A stretch of DNA of 64,000 bases from Ferruginibacter sp. (GTDB lineage: Bacteria; Bacteroidota; Bacteroidia; Chitinophagales; Chitinophagaceae): contig JAEUVU010000018.1 in NCBI GenBank assembly GCA_016786725.1, forward strand, positions 62,001-126,000. Direction: 5' to 3'. Below the pieces are notes generated by a model. The model was not told where the DNA came from. It ran no database searches and worked only from the letters and a program-made list of their open reading frames with translations. How positions within the stretch are numbered: the first letter of the stretch is position 1; the number at the start of each line of letters is the position of its first letter. The translations under genes were made by a program, and so were the position numbers. Below, in pieces: positions 32,992 to 43,700 of this stretch.

Positions 32992-33954
32992 TTAAACTCC
33001 TTTTATTTTTTTTACTGCTTCTATAATTTTCGGCATCACTTCAAAAGCATCGCCTACAATACCATAATCGGCAGCTTTAAAGAATGGCGCTTCCGGATCT
33101 TTATTGATAACCACAATTACTTTACTCCGGTTTACACCGGCAAGATGCTGGATAGCACCGGAGATACCGATAGCAATGTATAAGTTTGGTGCGATAGCAA
33201 GTCCCGTTTGCCCGACATGCTCGTGATGCGGCCTCCAGTCGCTATCAGCAACCGGGCGGCTGCAGGCTGTGGCAGCCCCCAGCAATTTTGCCAGGTCTGT
33301 AACCAATGCCCAGTTTTCCGGTCCTTTTAAACCACGGCCGCCACTTACAACGATCTCCGCTTCACTCAAAGGGATTTCACCTACTACTTTATCGGTTGAT
33401 GTAACCTGCACTTTGGCAGCATCAACTGTTGCGGCAAACTCAGCAACTTCTGCAGTGCCCGAGCCGGTTGTAATGCTGTATGAATTTGGATTGAGTGCAA
33501 TGATCTTTACATCGCTGGTAACAGTAATATTGGCAAATGCCTTACCGCTGAAAACATTTTTCTTTACCGTAAAACCATTACTTGTATCAGGTAAGGCAAC
33601 AGCGCCGGAAACAAGCCCTGCCTTAAGCCTCACACTTAAACGTGGGGCTATTGCTTTGCCATTAAAATTATTAGAGAAGATGATCATTTTTGCATCAATG
33701 GCTTTGGCAGCTTCTGCAATTATTTTGGTAAACACCTGTGCATCTACATGATCCAGCGCTGCATTTTTTACGGTATGCACTTTTTTAATTCCGTAATTAC
33801 CTAAAGTAGTAAGGTCATCGGAAACATTACCTAGTACAATCGCTTCAGCAGTTGTACCTGTAAGTTCAGCAACTTTGGCACCATAGCTTGCTGCTTCAAA
33901 AGACGACTTTTTAATGTGGCCTTCTGACTGATCTAAAAATATTAATACTGACAT
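32992..33954 (-). CDS. etfA: Electron transfer flavoprotein alpha subunit
   Basis: This 320-residue alpha subunit of the heterodimeric FAD-binding ETF passes electrons from acyl-CoA dehydrogenases to the quinone pool. The C-terminal FAD domain shows VVSGGRGLKGPENW, ACSRPVADSDWRP, QTGLAIAPNLYIAIGISGAIQHLAG and VVINKDPEAPFF, all diagnostic. It is 21 nt downstream of etfB on the same strand and ends at a strong terminator, so the two genes form a simple operon. Confidence 0.95.
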   Translation of the reverse strand: MSVLIFLDQSEGHIKKSSFEAASYGAKVAELTGTTAEAIVLGNVSDDLTTLGNYGIKKVHTVKNAALDHVDAQVFTKIIAEAAKAIDAKMIIFSNNFNGKAIAPRLSVRLKAGLVSGAVALPDTSNGFTVKKNVFSGKAFANITVTSDVKIIALNPNSYSITTGSGTAEVAEFAATVDAAKVQVTSTDKVVGEIPLSEAEIVVSGGRGLKGPENWALVTDLAKLLGAATACSRPVADSDWRPHHEHVGQTGLAIAPNLYIAIGISGAIQHLAGVNRSKVIVVINKDPEAPFFKAADYGIVGDAFEVMPKIIEAVKKIKGV

Positions 33955-33975
33955 ATAATTCGTTTGAAAATTTTA

Positions 33976-34719
33976 TTAAATGGCTTTTGCTTCTTCATGT
34001 AAAAGGCGAATCAACTCTTCCGGATTGTCGGGAGATATCAATTTTACTCCAGCTTTTGCAGGGGGTAACTCAAAAGAAGCAACAGAAGTCAGTGCATCAA
34101 CTGCAACCGGCTCTGCAACATTCAATGGTTTGCTTCTTGCACCCATAATACCTTTCATGTTTGGTATGCGTTGTTCGGCCATTCCTTTCTGGCAGCTTAC
34201 AACCAATGGCAATGCAACTTTATTCGTTTCTTCGCCACCTTCAATTTCACGAACAATCACTGCATCGGTTCCTTCCAAAGTGAATTTTGTTGCCAGCGAA
34301 ACATAAGGCAGGTCAAGCAGTTCAGCTACCATACCACCAATAGATGATCCATTATAATCAATGGTTTCTTTACCGGTGAATACCAGGTCGTAATTACCTT
34401 TTTTTGCAACTTCAGCAATCTGCGAAGCAATATAAAAACTATCATGACTGTCGGCATTTACACGAATGGCTTCATCGCCACCCAATGCAAGTGCTTTGCG
34501 GATGATGGGGTCGCAATCAACACCACCAACGGTAACCAAATGTATCACGGTTGAAGGATCGGCTTCTTTCAACTCAATGGCCCTTACTAAAGCGTACCAT
34601 TCATCGTATGGATTGATGATCCACTGAACACCATCTGCAGCGAATTTCGTATTGTTATCTGCGAAGGCTATTTTTGCTGTGGTATCAGGCGTTTTACTGA
34701 TACAAACTAAGATCTTCAT
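33976..34719 (-). CDS. etfB: Electron transfer flavoprotein beta subunit
   Basis: This 247-residue beta subunit of ETF carries AMP in the family. Typical sequence: CISKTPDTTAKI at the start, QWIINPYDEWYALVRAIELKE, and the FTGKETIDYNGSSIGGMVAELL motif, then KGIMGARSKPL. It is the first gene of the etfBA operon, preceded by a TATCTTTG box. No dehydrogenase gene is adjacent. Confidence 0.95.
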   Translation of the reverse strand: MKILVCISKTPDTTAKIAFADNNTKFAADGVQWIINPYDEWYALVRAIELKEADPSTVIHLVTVGGVDCDPIIRKALALGGDEAIRVNADSHDSFYIASQIAEVAKKGNYDLVFTGKETIDYNGSSIGGMVAELLDLPYVSLATKFTLEGTDAVIVREIEGGEETNKVALPLVVSCQKGMAEQRIPNMKGIMGARSKPLNVAEPVAVDALTSVASFELPPAKAGVKLISPDNPEELIRLLHEEAKAI

Positions 34720-34765
34720 GTGTGAAATTTTAATTCCTGAAAATAAGTTGTTTATGCAACTAATG

Positions 34766-34773
34766 CAAAGATA
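34766..34773 (-). promoter_or_regulatory. Candidate -7 promoter box for etfBA (TATCTTTG)
   Basis: This exact TAnnTTTG match lies 46 nt upstream of the etfB ATG on the minus strand, inside the divergent region shared with the TPR gene. Confidence 0.5.
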
Positions 34774-34814
34774 AGAGTTGCGAAGATAAGTAGGATATAA
34801 AACGTAAAAAAATT

Positions 34815-35126
34815 ATGAGCAGGATAGAAAAATTGCTGGAATATATCAGGGAGCAGGGTAAGGATAGTTTCCTGCAGCATGCGCTGGCGCTGGAATACAT
34901 CAAGATTGGCAATGACGAAGAAGCCCGTAAACTGTTCACCGAAATACTGGAAAGAGAGCCCGGTTATGTGGGCTCTTACTATCATTTAGGAAAGTTATTA
35001 GAACGTGCCAACGAATTTGAAGAAGCGATGACGATATACAGAAAGGGCATGGAGGAATCACAAAAGGCAAACGACATGCATAGTAAAATGGAATTGCAGG
35101 GAGCCCTGGAGGATATAGAGGAATAA
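34815..35126 (+). CDS. Small TPR-repeat protein
   Basis: This 103-residue, all-helical, acidic cytoplasmic protein contains about two tetratricopeptide units (ALEYIKIGNDEEARKLFTEILEREPGYVGSYYHLGKLLERANEFEEAMTIYRKGME). TPRs mediate protein-protein contacts; the partner is unknown. It is divergent from etfB. Downstream lies a 182-nt region with two dispersed hairpin repeats before tilS. Confidence 0.85.
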   Translation: MSRIEKLLEYIREQGKDSFLQHALALEYIKIGNDEEARKLFTEILEREPGYVGSYYHLGKLLERANEFEEAMTIYRKGMEESQKANDMHSKMELQGALEDIEE

Positions 35127-35128
35127 AG

Positions 35129-35160
35129 CCTCACCCCAACCCCTCTCCTGAAGGAGAGGG
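35129..35160. repeat. Dispersed CCTCACCCCAACCCCTCTCC-type hairpin element
   Basis: CCCTCTCCT and AGGAGAGGG pair around GA (35141-35160), preceded by CCTCACCCCAAC. This sequence type is a familiar intergenic repeat in many bacteria (from memory). It follows the TPR gene and may act as a terminator. Confidence 0.65.
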
Positions 35161-35232
35161 AATCCGGAGATAAAAATGAAGAAGGTTTTTTGGGTTACGA
35201 GAATTTGTTTTTCATGGTATCATCGTGGAGTT

Positions 35233-35254
35233 TATCCTGAGCGGAGCTGAAGGA
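35233..35254. repeat. Dispersed ATCCTGAGCGGAGCTGAAGGAT element
   Basis: ATCCT and AGGAT ends flank a partly palindromic core. It resembles the TCCTGAGCGGAGTCGAAGGA family of intergenic repeats (from memory). It lies 54 nt upstream of tilS. Confidence 0.55.
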
Positions 35255-35308
35255 TCACTCACTTGTATCACCTATCAATATTGAACTTTTATTTTAGCGT
35301 AGATAAAA

Positions 35309-36682
35309 ATGAGTTTTTTAGAAAAATTTAAAGCATACATCAAACAACCCGCAGGATCCTTCGGACAAAATCTTTTTCATCCAAAAGATAAATTGCTGCT
35401 TGCTGTAAGCGGGGGAGTTGATTCTGTTGTATTATGTGAGCTGTGCAAACAGGCTGGCTATGATTTTAGCATCGCTCATTGCAACTTTCAATTGCGTGGA
35501 GAAGAAAGTGAACGTGATGAAAATTTTGTGAGAAGTCTTGGAGGAAAATATAATGTTGAAGTATTGGTTAAAAAATTTGAGACCGAAAAATATGCAACCG
35601 AAAACAAACTCAGCATACAGGTTGCTGCAAGAGAACTGCGATACAGTTGGTTTAATGAACTTTTGAGTAGAGAACACATTCCTAATTCCCAATTTCCAAT
35701 TCCTAATTACTTACTTACTGCTCATCACGCCAACGATAATATAGAAACCCTGCTGATGAACTTCTTTAAAGGAACCGGTATCAATGGCCTGCACGGAATT
35801 TTACCAAAGCAGGGCAATATCATACGGCCTTTACTCTTTGCAAAAAAAGAGGAACTAACCGGATTTGCAAAATCAAATCATTTAAATTTTGTTGAAGACT
35901 CTTCTAATACCTCTGATAAATACACCCGCAATTATTTTCGTAACCAGTTAATACCTGACCTGCAGAAAGTATTTCCGCAGGTAGAAGATAATTTGCTGAA
36001 CAATATTGAGCGTTTCAGGCAAATTGAAATGATCTACAGGCATACGGTAGATATTACAAAGAAAAAGTTACTGGAGCAAAAGGGCAATGAGATCCATATA
36101 CCCGTTTTAAAACTGCTCAAAACAAAACCACTTGAAACAATAATGTATGAAATAATCAAAGGCTATGGATTTACCGCTCACCAGGCTGATGAGGTTATTG
36201 GATTATTAAAAAGCGAATCAGGAAAATACATTTCATCTGCATCACACCGCATCCTTAAAAACCGTAACTGGCTTATCATTGCGCCGAACGAAAATACAGA
36301 AGCTGAAACAATCCTTATTGAAAAAACAGGGGCTTTACAATTTACTGAAGGGAAGCTTGAGCTGAAGGAAATATTAAATATTCAATATTCCCTATCAAAT
36401 AATCCATTAGTTGCCCAACTGGATGCTGCTGAAATAAAATTCCCCTTGCTTCTCCGCAAATGGAAACAAGGCGATTATTTTTATCCATTGGGCATGACGA
36501 AAAAGAAAAAGCTCAGCCGCTTTTTTATTGATCAGAAATTATCAATGACTCAAAAAGAAAAAACCTGGGTTATTGAAATGGATAAAAAGATCATCTGGGT
36601 GGTTGGTATGCGTATTGACAACCGGTTTAAGATAACAAATAACACAAAAAATACACTTCAGATCAGCCTCCTCCAAAAGTAA
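35309..36682 (+). CDS. tilS: tRNA(Ile)-lysidine synthetase TilS with heptamer-coded insertion
   Basis: TilS is an essential N-type ATP pyrophosphatase that modifies C34 of tRNA-Ile(CAU) to lysidine. The P-loop motif SGGVDS is at residues 34-39, followed by IAHCNFQLRGEESERDE and TAHHANDNIETLLMNFFKGTG. The C-terminal TilS domains are intact (LLRKWKQGDYFYPLGMTKKKKLSRFFIDQK). Residues 124-135 (HIPNSQFPIPNY) are encoded by five heptameric ATTCCTA-type repeats in frame; they sit just before the YLLTAHHAND strand, where homologues usually have a shorter loop. The last 20 bp overlap the convergent rhomboid gene. Confidence 0.94.
   Translation: MSFLEKFKAYIKQPAGSFGQNLFHPKDKLLLAVSGGVDSVVLCELCKQAGYDFSIAHCNFQLRGEESERDENFVRSLGGKYNVEVLVKKFETEKYATENKLSIQVAARELRYSWFNELLSREHIPNSQFPIPNYLLTAHHANDNIETLLMNFFKGTGINGLHGILPKQGNIIRPLLFAKKEELTGFAKSNHLNFVEDSSNTSDKYTRNYFRNQLIPDLQKVFPQVEDNLLNNIERFRQIEMIYRHTVDITKKKLLEQKGNEIHIPVLKLLKTKPLETIMYEIIKGYGFTAHQADEVIGLLKSESGKYISSASHRILKNRNWLIIAPNENTEAETILIEKTGALQFTEGKLELKEILNIQYSLSNNPLVAQLDAAEIKFPLLLRKWKQGDYFYPLGMTKKKKLSRFFIDQKLSMTQKEKTWVIEMDKKIIWVVGMRIDNRFKITNNTKNTLQISLLQK
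35678..35712. repeat. Heptameric ATTCCTA repeats inside tilS
   Basis: Units are ATTCCTA, ATTCCCA, ATTTCCA, ATTCCTA, ATTACTT. Thirty-five nucleotides encode about 12 residues without breaking the frame. Confidence 0.85.
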
Positions 36683-37373
36683 TCACCTGGTCGAGCCTTA
36701 AATTTTTTATCTGGTCTATCAACTGGCTCAGCAAAGGGTATTTACCGCTAAACTCGCAAATGGCAATAATAAAAACTGTACCAAAAACCGATCCCCAGAT
36801 ATGTGCAGAGTGGTTGATGGTTTTACTGCTGCTTTTATCAAGCTGCCAGGATATGAGCAGGTAAATGATTCCGAATAAAAATCCTGCAATGTAAACGGGG
36901 ATAAATACAAGGCCGATGCCATTGATCGGGTCGAGTACAATTTTTGCAAACACCACGGCCGAAACACCACCCGAAGCGCCGAGGCTCCGGTAGTAATAAT
37001 TGTCTTTATTCTTTTTATATGTTGGCAGCAGGCAAATGCCAACTGCACCTGCATACATTACGAAGTAAAGGAGGTATCCGGCTTTGCCAAAAATTTCCAC
37101 AAAAAATGATTCTACTCCGGTACTGTGTTTCAAACCGTCAATGCCAATATATTGTTGGCCCGATCCAAAAAGGTACAAGGCATACATATTAAAAATGAGG
37201 TGTGGAATATTTGCGTGTATAAGCCCGCAACTGAAAAAACGGTACCATTCATTCCGCTGGCTTACTGCCGGGGGATAAAATATCAGTTTATCCATTAATT
37301 GCTGGTTATTAAAGGCCGCAATAGATGTGATAACCGTTGCTATTATAATAAGTAAGGTAACATTTAAAATCAT
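36663..37373 (-). CDS. Rhomboid family intramembrane serine protease
   Basis: This protein of about 236 residues has six or more hydrophobic segments. The catalytic dyad is visible: Ser134 in SLGASGGVSAVVF and His191 in HIWGSVFGTVF; the first-loop region ends GLIHANIPHLIFNMYALYLFG, a rhomboid signature. It would cleave membrane proteins within the bilayer; substrate unknown. I start at the ATG at 37373 (MILNVTLLI); a longer frame begins at 37496 but its first 41 residues do not look like this family. Its stop lies within the tilS 3' end (20-bp convergent overlap). Confidence 0.9.
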   Translation of the reverse strand: MILNVTLLIIIATVITSIAAFNNQQLMDKLIFYPPAVSQRNEWYRFFSCGLIHANIPHLIFNMYALYLFGSGQQYIGIDGLKHSTGVESFFVEIFGKAGYLLYFVMYAGAVGICLLPTYKKNKDNYYYRSLGASGGVSAVVFAKIVLDPINGIGLVFIPVYIAGFLFGIIYLLISWQLDKSSSKTINHSAHIWGSVFGTVFIIAICEFSGKYPLLSQLIDQIKNLRLDQVITFGGG

Positions 37374-37789
37374 GATGTCAGGTATTTGCAATGCTGATAA
37401 TAAAGATAAGATAGCTGCGTAGTAGAAAATCCCAAACTGATGTGAACTATTACGATTTTTATTAATTGTGGACAAACTCTTGCAGAAAAGTACCAAGTAT
37501 TAATACTAATATTTCAATTAATACGTTTAAGTAGTTATTATTCTACAAAGATTTTAGTAGAAAATACAGAAATGCATTGTTTTTCAATGGTTTAGAAAGT
37601 AGCAATGCATCTCTGAAATTAACCAATATCCAAGCAGATGAAGCCAGACTTACGCACGCCTGAAGGTAATATGCAGCCCCTAACTGTAAAAATATTGCCT
37701 GAAATACCTTTTTATTTTGAACTATTTATTAGTGCTCCTGTGAGCATTTGTACATAATATTTATCCAAGGTTATCCTAAATAAAACAAA
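37374..37789. other. Intergenic region upstream of the giant T9SS protein, with a 12-bp hairpin
   Basis: These 416 bp separate divergent genes. They contain an inverted repeat, AGAAATGCATTG (37568-37579) with CAATGCATCTCT (37603-37614), one mismatch and a 23-nt loop, and a small TGCTC/GAGCA hairpin at about 37733-37746. No gene, tRNA or recognisable riboswitch was found. The giant gene probably has a long 5' untranslated leader here. Confidence 0.5.
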
Positions 37790-40700
37790 ATGAAAACAAT
37801 ATTTACTAACCGGCAATTTATTAATAGAAAGACCATAACCCTCTTTGCAGGGTTATTATTGTTACTGATAAGTTCTACGGCTGCTGCGCAATTAGGAGTT
37901 TACTCTTTTACCGGCTCGGGCAATTGCCCCAATCAGAATCCGGCAGTAAACAGCCAGCCTGCCAACGCAGTGTTCAGTAACTACAGCAGTGTAAATGTAA
38001 ATTGCCAGGCACAAGACAATGTTTACGAAATGAAAGAGTGGAACCAGGGTAATACGCTGGATCTTACAGAATACAATCAGTTTACTATTACTCCCAATGC
38101 AGGATATAATCTTACTTTAACGAATATTAGCTTTCAACATTATCTGGATCAGAATCCATCGGGAACAACAACCTGGTATTTACGTTCGAGTATAGATGGA
38201 TATACAACAAACCTGGCTACAGGAAATGCAACAGGAACTTCTCAGACTGCCAGCATAGCATTGCCGGGAAGCTTTACCTATATCGGTACAATAACTTTCA
38301 GATTATATATTACGGATGCAGAAAGTAATGGAAGGGGCTGGACAAATGATGAAGTAACAATTACCGGTACGGTAAATGCATTACCTGTGGATCCTGCAAA
38401 CCCAACATCAAACTCACCACAATGTTCTGCACCTGGTGTAACCATGAATTTTACAGGATCGGCACCGGCAGGAGAAACCTGGTACTGGCAAACAAGTGCT
38501 ACGGGTACGAGTACAGCAAATTCATCATCTTCTTATACAGTTAATACTGCCGGTACTTATTATGTTAGATCGCAGGATAACACAACATTACAATGGAGCA
38601 GCGGGGCAGGAAGTGTTACAATAACGATAACACCTGATGTTGCTACTCCTGTATTTGCTTTGGGTGCAAGCTCAACCCGCTGCCAGGGCGCAGGTACAAG
38701 TTCATATACTGCTACTGCTGCTAATTCGACCGGAATAGCATATAGCCTTGATGCAGCCAGTATCACAGGCAACAATACTATTAATGCAGCAACCGGCGAA
38801 GTAACCTGGGATGCAGCGTGGACAGGCACCTCAACCATTACTGCTACCGCAGCAGGTTGTGCTGGTCCAACAACTGCAACTCATACTGTAACGATTACAG
38901 GGGCTGTTACAATACCTGTATTTGCGCTAGGTTCTGCAACAACCCGTTGCCAGGGAGCAGGTACGGTTACTTATGCTGCAACAGCAGCTAATACCACAGG
39001 TATTACTTATAGCCTTGATGCTGCAACGGCTGCTTTTGCCGGAAACTCAATTAATACTTCTACCGGTACGGTAACGTATGCAGCAGGCTGGAGTGGTACA
39101 ACCATTATAACGGCCAGTGCTGCTGGTTGTGGCGGACCGCTTACTGCTAATCATACTGTAACCATAACACCAACAGTAGCTACACCGGTATTTACGCTGG
39201 GAGCAACATCAATCCGCTGCGAGGGTGCAGGTACTGTTACTTACACTGCAACAGCAAGTAACAATACGGGCATAACATATAGCTTAGATGCTGCCAGTAT
39301 TACCGGAGGCAATACCATTAATTCAACAACCGGGGAGGTAACTTATGTGGCAGGATGGAATAATACTACAATCATAACAGCAGAAGCTGCAGGTTGTAAT
39401 GGACCAGGAACTGCAACACACACAGTTACAAATACCAGCACCATAGGAACACCAGTGTTTACTTTGGGAGCAACCACAACCCGTTGCCAGGGTGCAGGCA
39501 CTGTTACTTACGCTGCTACTTCTGCAGGTGCAACAGGTATGAGTTACAGCCTGGACGCAACAACGCTTGCCTTTGCAGGTAATTCCATAAATGCCACAAC
39601 CGGCGCTGTAACTTATGCTGCCGGCTGGAGCGGCACATCAACTATTACTGCAACAGCAACAGGATGTAATGGACCTACGACAGCAACTCACACGGTTACT
39701 ATAACACCAACGGTAGGTACACCAGTATTTACTTCAGGTGCTACATCAACCCGCTGCCAGGGTGCAGGCATGGTTTCATACCCCGCTTCTGCTTCTAACG
39801 CTACAGCTATTACTTATAGCATCAGTGGCGGCGGCGGAAGTACCATTAACAGTACTACGGGTGATGTTACCTGGGTTGCAGGTTTTAGTGGCAGTGCTAC
39901 AATAACAGCATCTGCTGCAGGTTGTAACGGTCCTGTTACAGCAACACATACAGTAACGGTAACGCCAACTGTTGGTAATCCAACATTTACTTTAGGAGCT
40001 ACCTCCACCCGTTGCCAGGGTGCCGGTACGGTTACCTATACAGCCAATGCAACCAATAATACCGGAATTACCTACAGCCTGGATGCAACCAGCCTTGGTG
40101 CCGGTAATACCATCAATAGTGCAACCGGAGCTGTTACTTTTGATGCTGCCTGGAACGGCACTTCAGTAATAACTGCATCCGCTACCGGTTGTAACGGGCC
40201 ACGTACTGCCAATCATACAGTAACTGTTACCACATCTGTGGCCACGCCTGTATTTGCTGCAGGGCCATCATCAACCCGTTGCCAGGGTGTATCAACCATT
40301 ACTTATACTGCTACTGCAGTAAATGCCAGTAGCATTACCTATACCCTGGATGCAATTACAGATGCGTTTCCGGGTAATTCTATTAATACATCAACTGGTG
40401 CAGTAACTTATGCAGCAGGCTGGAGCGGAACATCTACGATAACCGCAACAGCAAATGGATGCAACGGCCCAACTACTGCAACACATACAGTAACCACAAC
40501 ACCCAGTGTAGGTACACCGGTATTTACTTCAGGAGGCACTTCAACCCGTTGCCAGGGAGCCGGTACAGTTACCTATGATGCAACAGCAAGCAATAATACG
40601 GGCATAACTTATACATTGGATGCAACCAGCACAGGTGCAGGCAATACGATTAATGCGGCAACCGGTGAAGTAACCTATGCTGCCGGCTGGAGCGGTACAT

Positions 40701-43700
40701 CAATAATAACTGCAAGCGCAACTGGTTGTGGCGGTCCGAGAACAGCTACACACACAGTTACAGTTACGCCAACAGTGGGTACACCTGTATTTTCATCGGG
40801 TGCAACATCAACCCGCTGCCAGGGAGCCGGTACAGTAACATATGCAGCCACTGCATCTAACAGTACTTCCAGAACCTATAGTCTTGATGCAGCAAGTTTG
40901 TTAGCTGGTAATACTATTAACACAACAACAGGTGCCGTAACTTATGTAGCCGGATGGACAGGCACTTCTGTAATTTCAGTAATTGCTGCCGGTTGTAACG
41001 GCCCTTCGGCTATCGTTAACCACGCAGCAACTACAACACCTACTGTTGGCACACCAGTATTTACATCGGGCAGTTCATCAACCCGCTGCCAGGGTGCCGG
41101 TACTGTTACTTATACTGCTACAGCAACCAATGCAACAGGTATCACCTATAGTATTGATCCACTCTCAGATTTATTAAATTCTATTAACTCAGCAACGGGA
41201 GTTTTAACATATTCATCACTTTGGTTTGGTACTACCACCATAACAGCAACTGCAAATGGTTGTAATGGCCCGGTTACAGCAACGCATACAGTAACAATAA
41301 CACCAACTGTTGGTAATCCGACATTTACTTTAGGAGCTACCTCCACCCGTTGCCAGGGAGCCGGTACAGTTACTTATACAGCCAATGCAAGCAATAATAC
41401 CGGCATTACCTATAGCCTGGATGCAACCAGTCTGGGTGCCGGTAACAGCATCAACAGCGCAACCGGTGAAGTTACCTATGATGCTGCATGGTCTGGTACA
41501 TCAGTAATTACTGCCAGTGCAACAGGCTGTAATGGCCCCAGAAGCAGTAATCATACAGTCACTGTGAATGCTACCGTAGGTACACCGGTGTTTACATTGG
41601 GAGCTACCTCAACCCGTTGCCAGGGAGCAGGTACGGTTACTTACACAGCTACAGCTTCTGCTTCTACATCCAGAACTTATGCTTTGGATGCAGTTACAGA
41701 TGCATTTCCCGGTAACTCAATAAATACATCAACAGGGGCTGTAACCTATGCTGCCGGCTGGTCTGGAACTACAGAGATAACTGTAACTGCCAATGGCTGC
41801 AGCGGACCAACTACTGCAACACATACAGTAACCATAACACCCACTGTAGGTACACCGGTATTTACATCGGGCAGTTCATCAACCCGCTGCCAGGGTGCAG
41901 GGGTTGTTAATTATGGTGCTAATTCAACAAATACAACAGGCATTACCTATAGTTTGAATGGAGCAGCTTTATCAGCAGGCAACACCATCAATGCAACTAC
42001 AGGCGATGTAACCTATACAGCAACCTGGACGGGTACAACTACTATTACTGCATCTGCAGCAGGTTGTAATGGTCCACGTACAGCAACGCATAGCGTTACC
42101 ATTACACCTACGGTTGGTAACCCTGCTTTTGTGATGGGTGCTACCTCAACCCGTTGCCAGGGCGGAAACACAGTTACTTATACAGCCAATGCAACCACCA
42201 ATACAGGATTAACCTATAGTCTGGATGCAGCCAGTGTTACCGGCGGAAACACTATTAATGCTGCCACAGGCGCTGTAACCTATGCACCTACCTGGAACGG
42301 TACAACTGTAATTACTGTTACTGCAACAGGATGTAACGGCCCTAAAACAGCCAATCATACTGTAACTATTATTCCAACGGTGAGTGCTCCAGTGTTTGCA
42401 CTGGGTGCAACTTCTACCCGTTGCCAGGCCGGAGGCCTTGTTCCCTATAGTTCAACAGCAAGCAATTCTACCAGCATAACTTATTCACTGGATGCAGCAA
42501 GTACAGCCGGTGGCAATTCGATCAATTCAACCACCGGTACGGTGGCTTATACTGCTGCGTGGAGCGGTACTTCAATAATAACGGCCAGTGCAGCCGGTTG
42601 TAACGGCCCAGTAACCAGTACACATACTGTAACCATTACGCCAACGGTAGGTACGCCTGTATTCAGCGGTGGTGCAACATCTGTAAGATGCCAGGGGGCA
42701 GCTACAGTTACCTATACTGCATCTGCAACAAATACTACAGGCATCACATATACCCTTGATGCTTCCAGTATTTCGGGCGGAAATACCATTAATGCTGCCA
42801 CCGGTGAAGTTACCTATGCAGGCGGCTGGAGCGGTACTTCAATAATAACAGCAAGTGCGGCAGGTTGTAATGGCCCAAGAACAGCAACTCATACCGTAAC
42901 CATTACTGCTACAGTGGGTACACCGGTATTTGCCATGGGTGCACAATCAACCCGTTTGCAGGCAGCGGGTACAGTAACTTATACAGCTACTGCCACTCAA
43001 AATACCGGCCTTTCCTATACACTTGATGCCGCCAGTTTAGCAGGAGGCAATACCATTAATGCTGCAACTGGTGCTGTAACCTGGACAGCCGGCTGGAACG
43101 GAACTTCGCAGATAACAGCATCAGCTACGGGCTGTAACGGTCCATCAACTTCATCCCATATTGTCACCATTAATCCGGCCATTGAACAAACACCGCTTTA
43201 TCTTTCAGGTCCGGGAACATTGTTAGACAGGATTGATCCGGTAGCAACCAATATTACAACCACGCTTCAAACAGGCGACCTGTCGTCTGCAGCTACTACA
43301 AACGTAACATTTACACAAACACCGGCATTGTGTGCCAACCTTACCATTAAGGCACAAACCATAACCGTACTTACCTATGTAAGTATTACCAGTGGTACCA
43401 TGCCTGCTAATCCAAATATAACTGCCCAGATAAGATATGGCAGCACCAATATTATAACATTAACCAACCCTATATATAATTCATCTACACAGTTGTTAAC
43501 CTGGACAGCCGTATTAGGAGCCGATGTAACAGTTCCTTCTGGCCAGGCAATATCCCTGCAGGTTACCACTGCCCAGGCGGGTGTGGTGTTTAAAATACTT
43601 TACAGGAGTGTAAGCAAACCGTCAAGGATCAGCCTGTTCCCGGTTTCAACTTTTATAGATATTACTTCGTTTAACGTGTATAATGCTCCTTATCCCGGAG

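Noticed and set aside
37374..37496. Longer rhomboid start at 37496
   Set aside because: The first 41 residues are not typical; the ATG at 37373 gives a standard rhomboid N-terminus.
37501..37789. Riboswitch upstream of the giant gene
   Set aside because: Hairpins are present, but no conserved riboswitch core (cobalamin, TPP, SAM or other) could be recognised.
38633..43173. CRISPR array or non-coding satellite
   Set aside because: The 267-bp units are an uninterrupted coding sequence with protein-level conservation and no short repeat-spacer structure.
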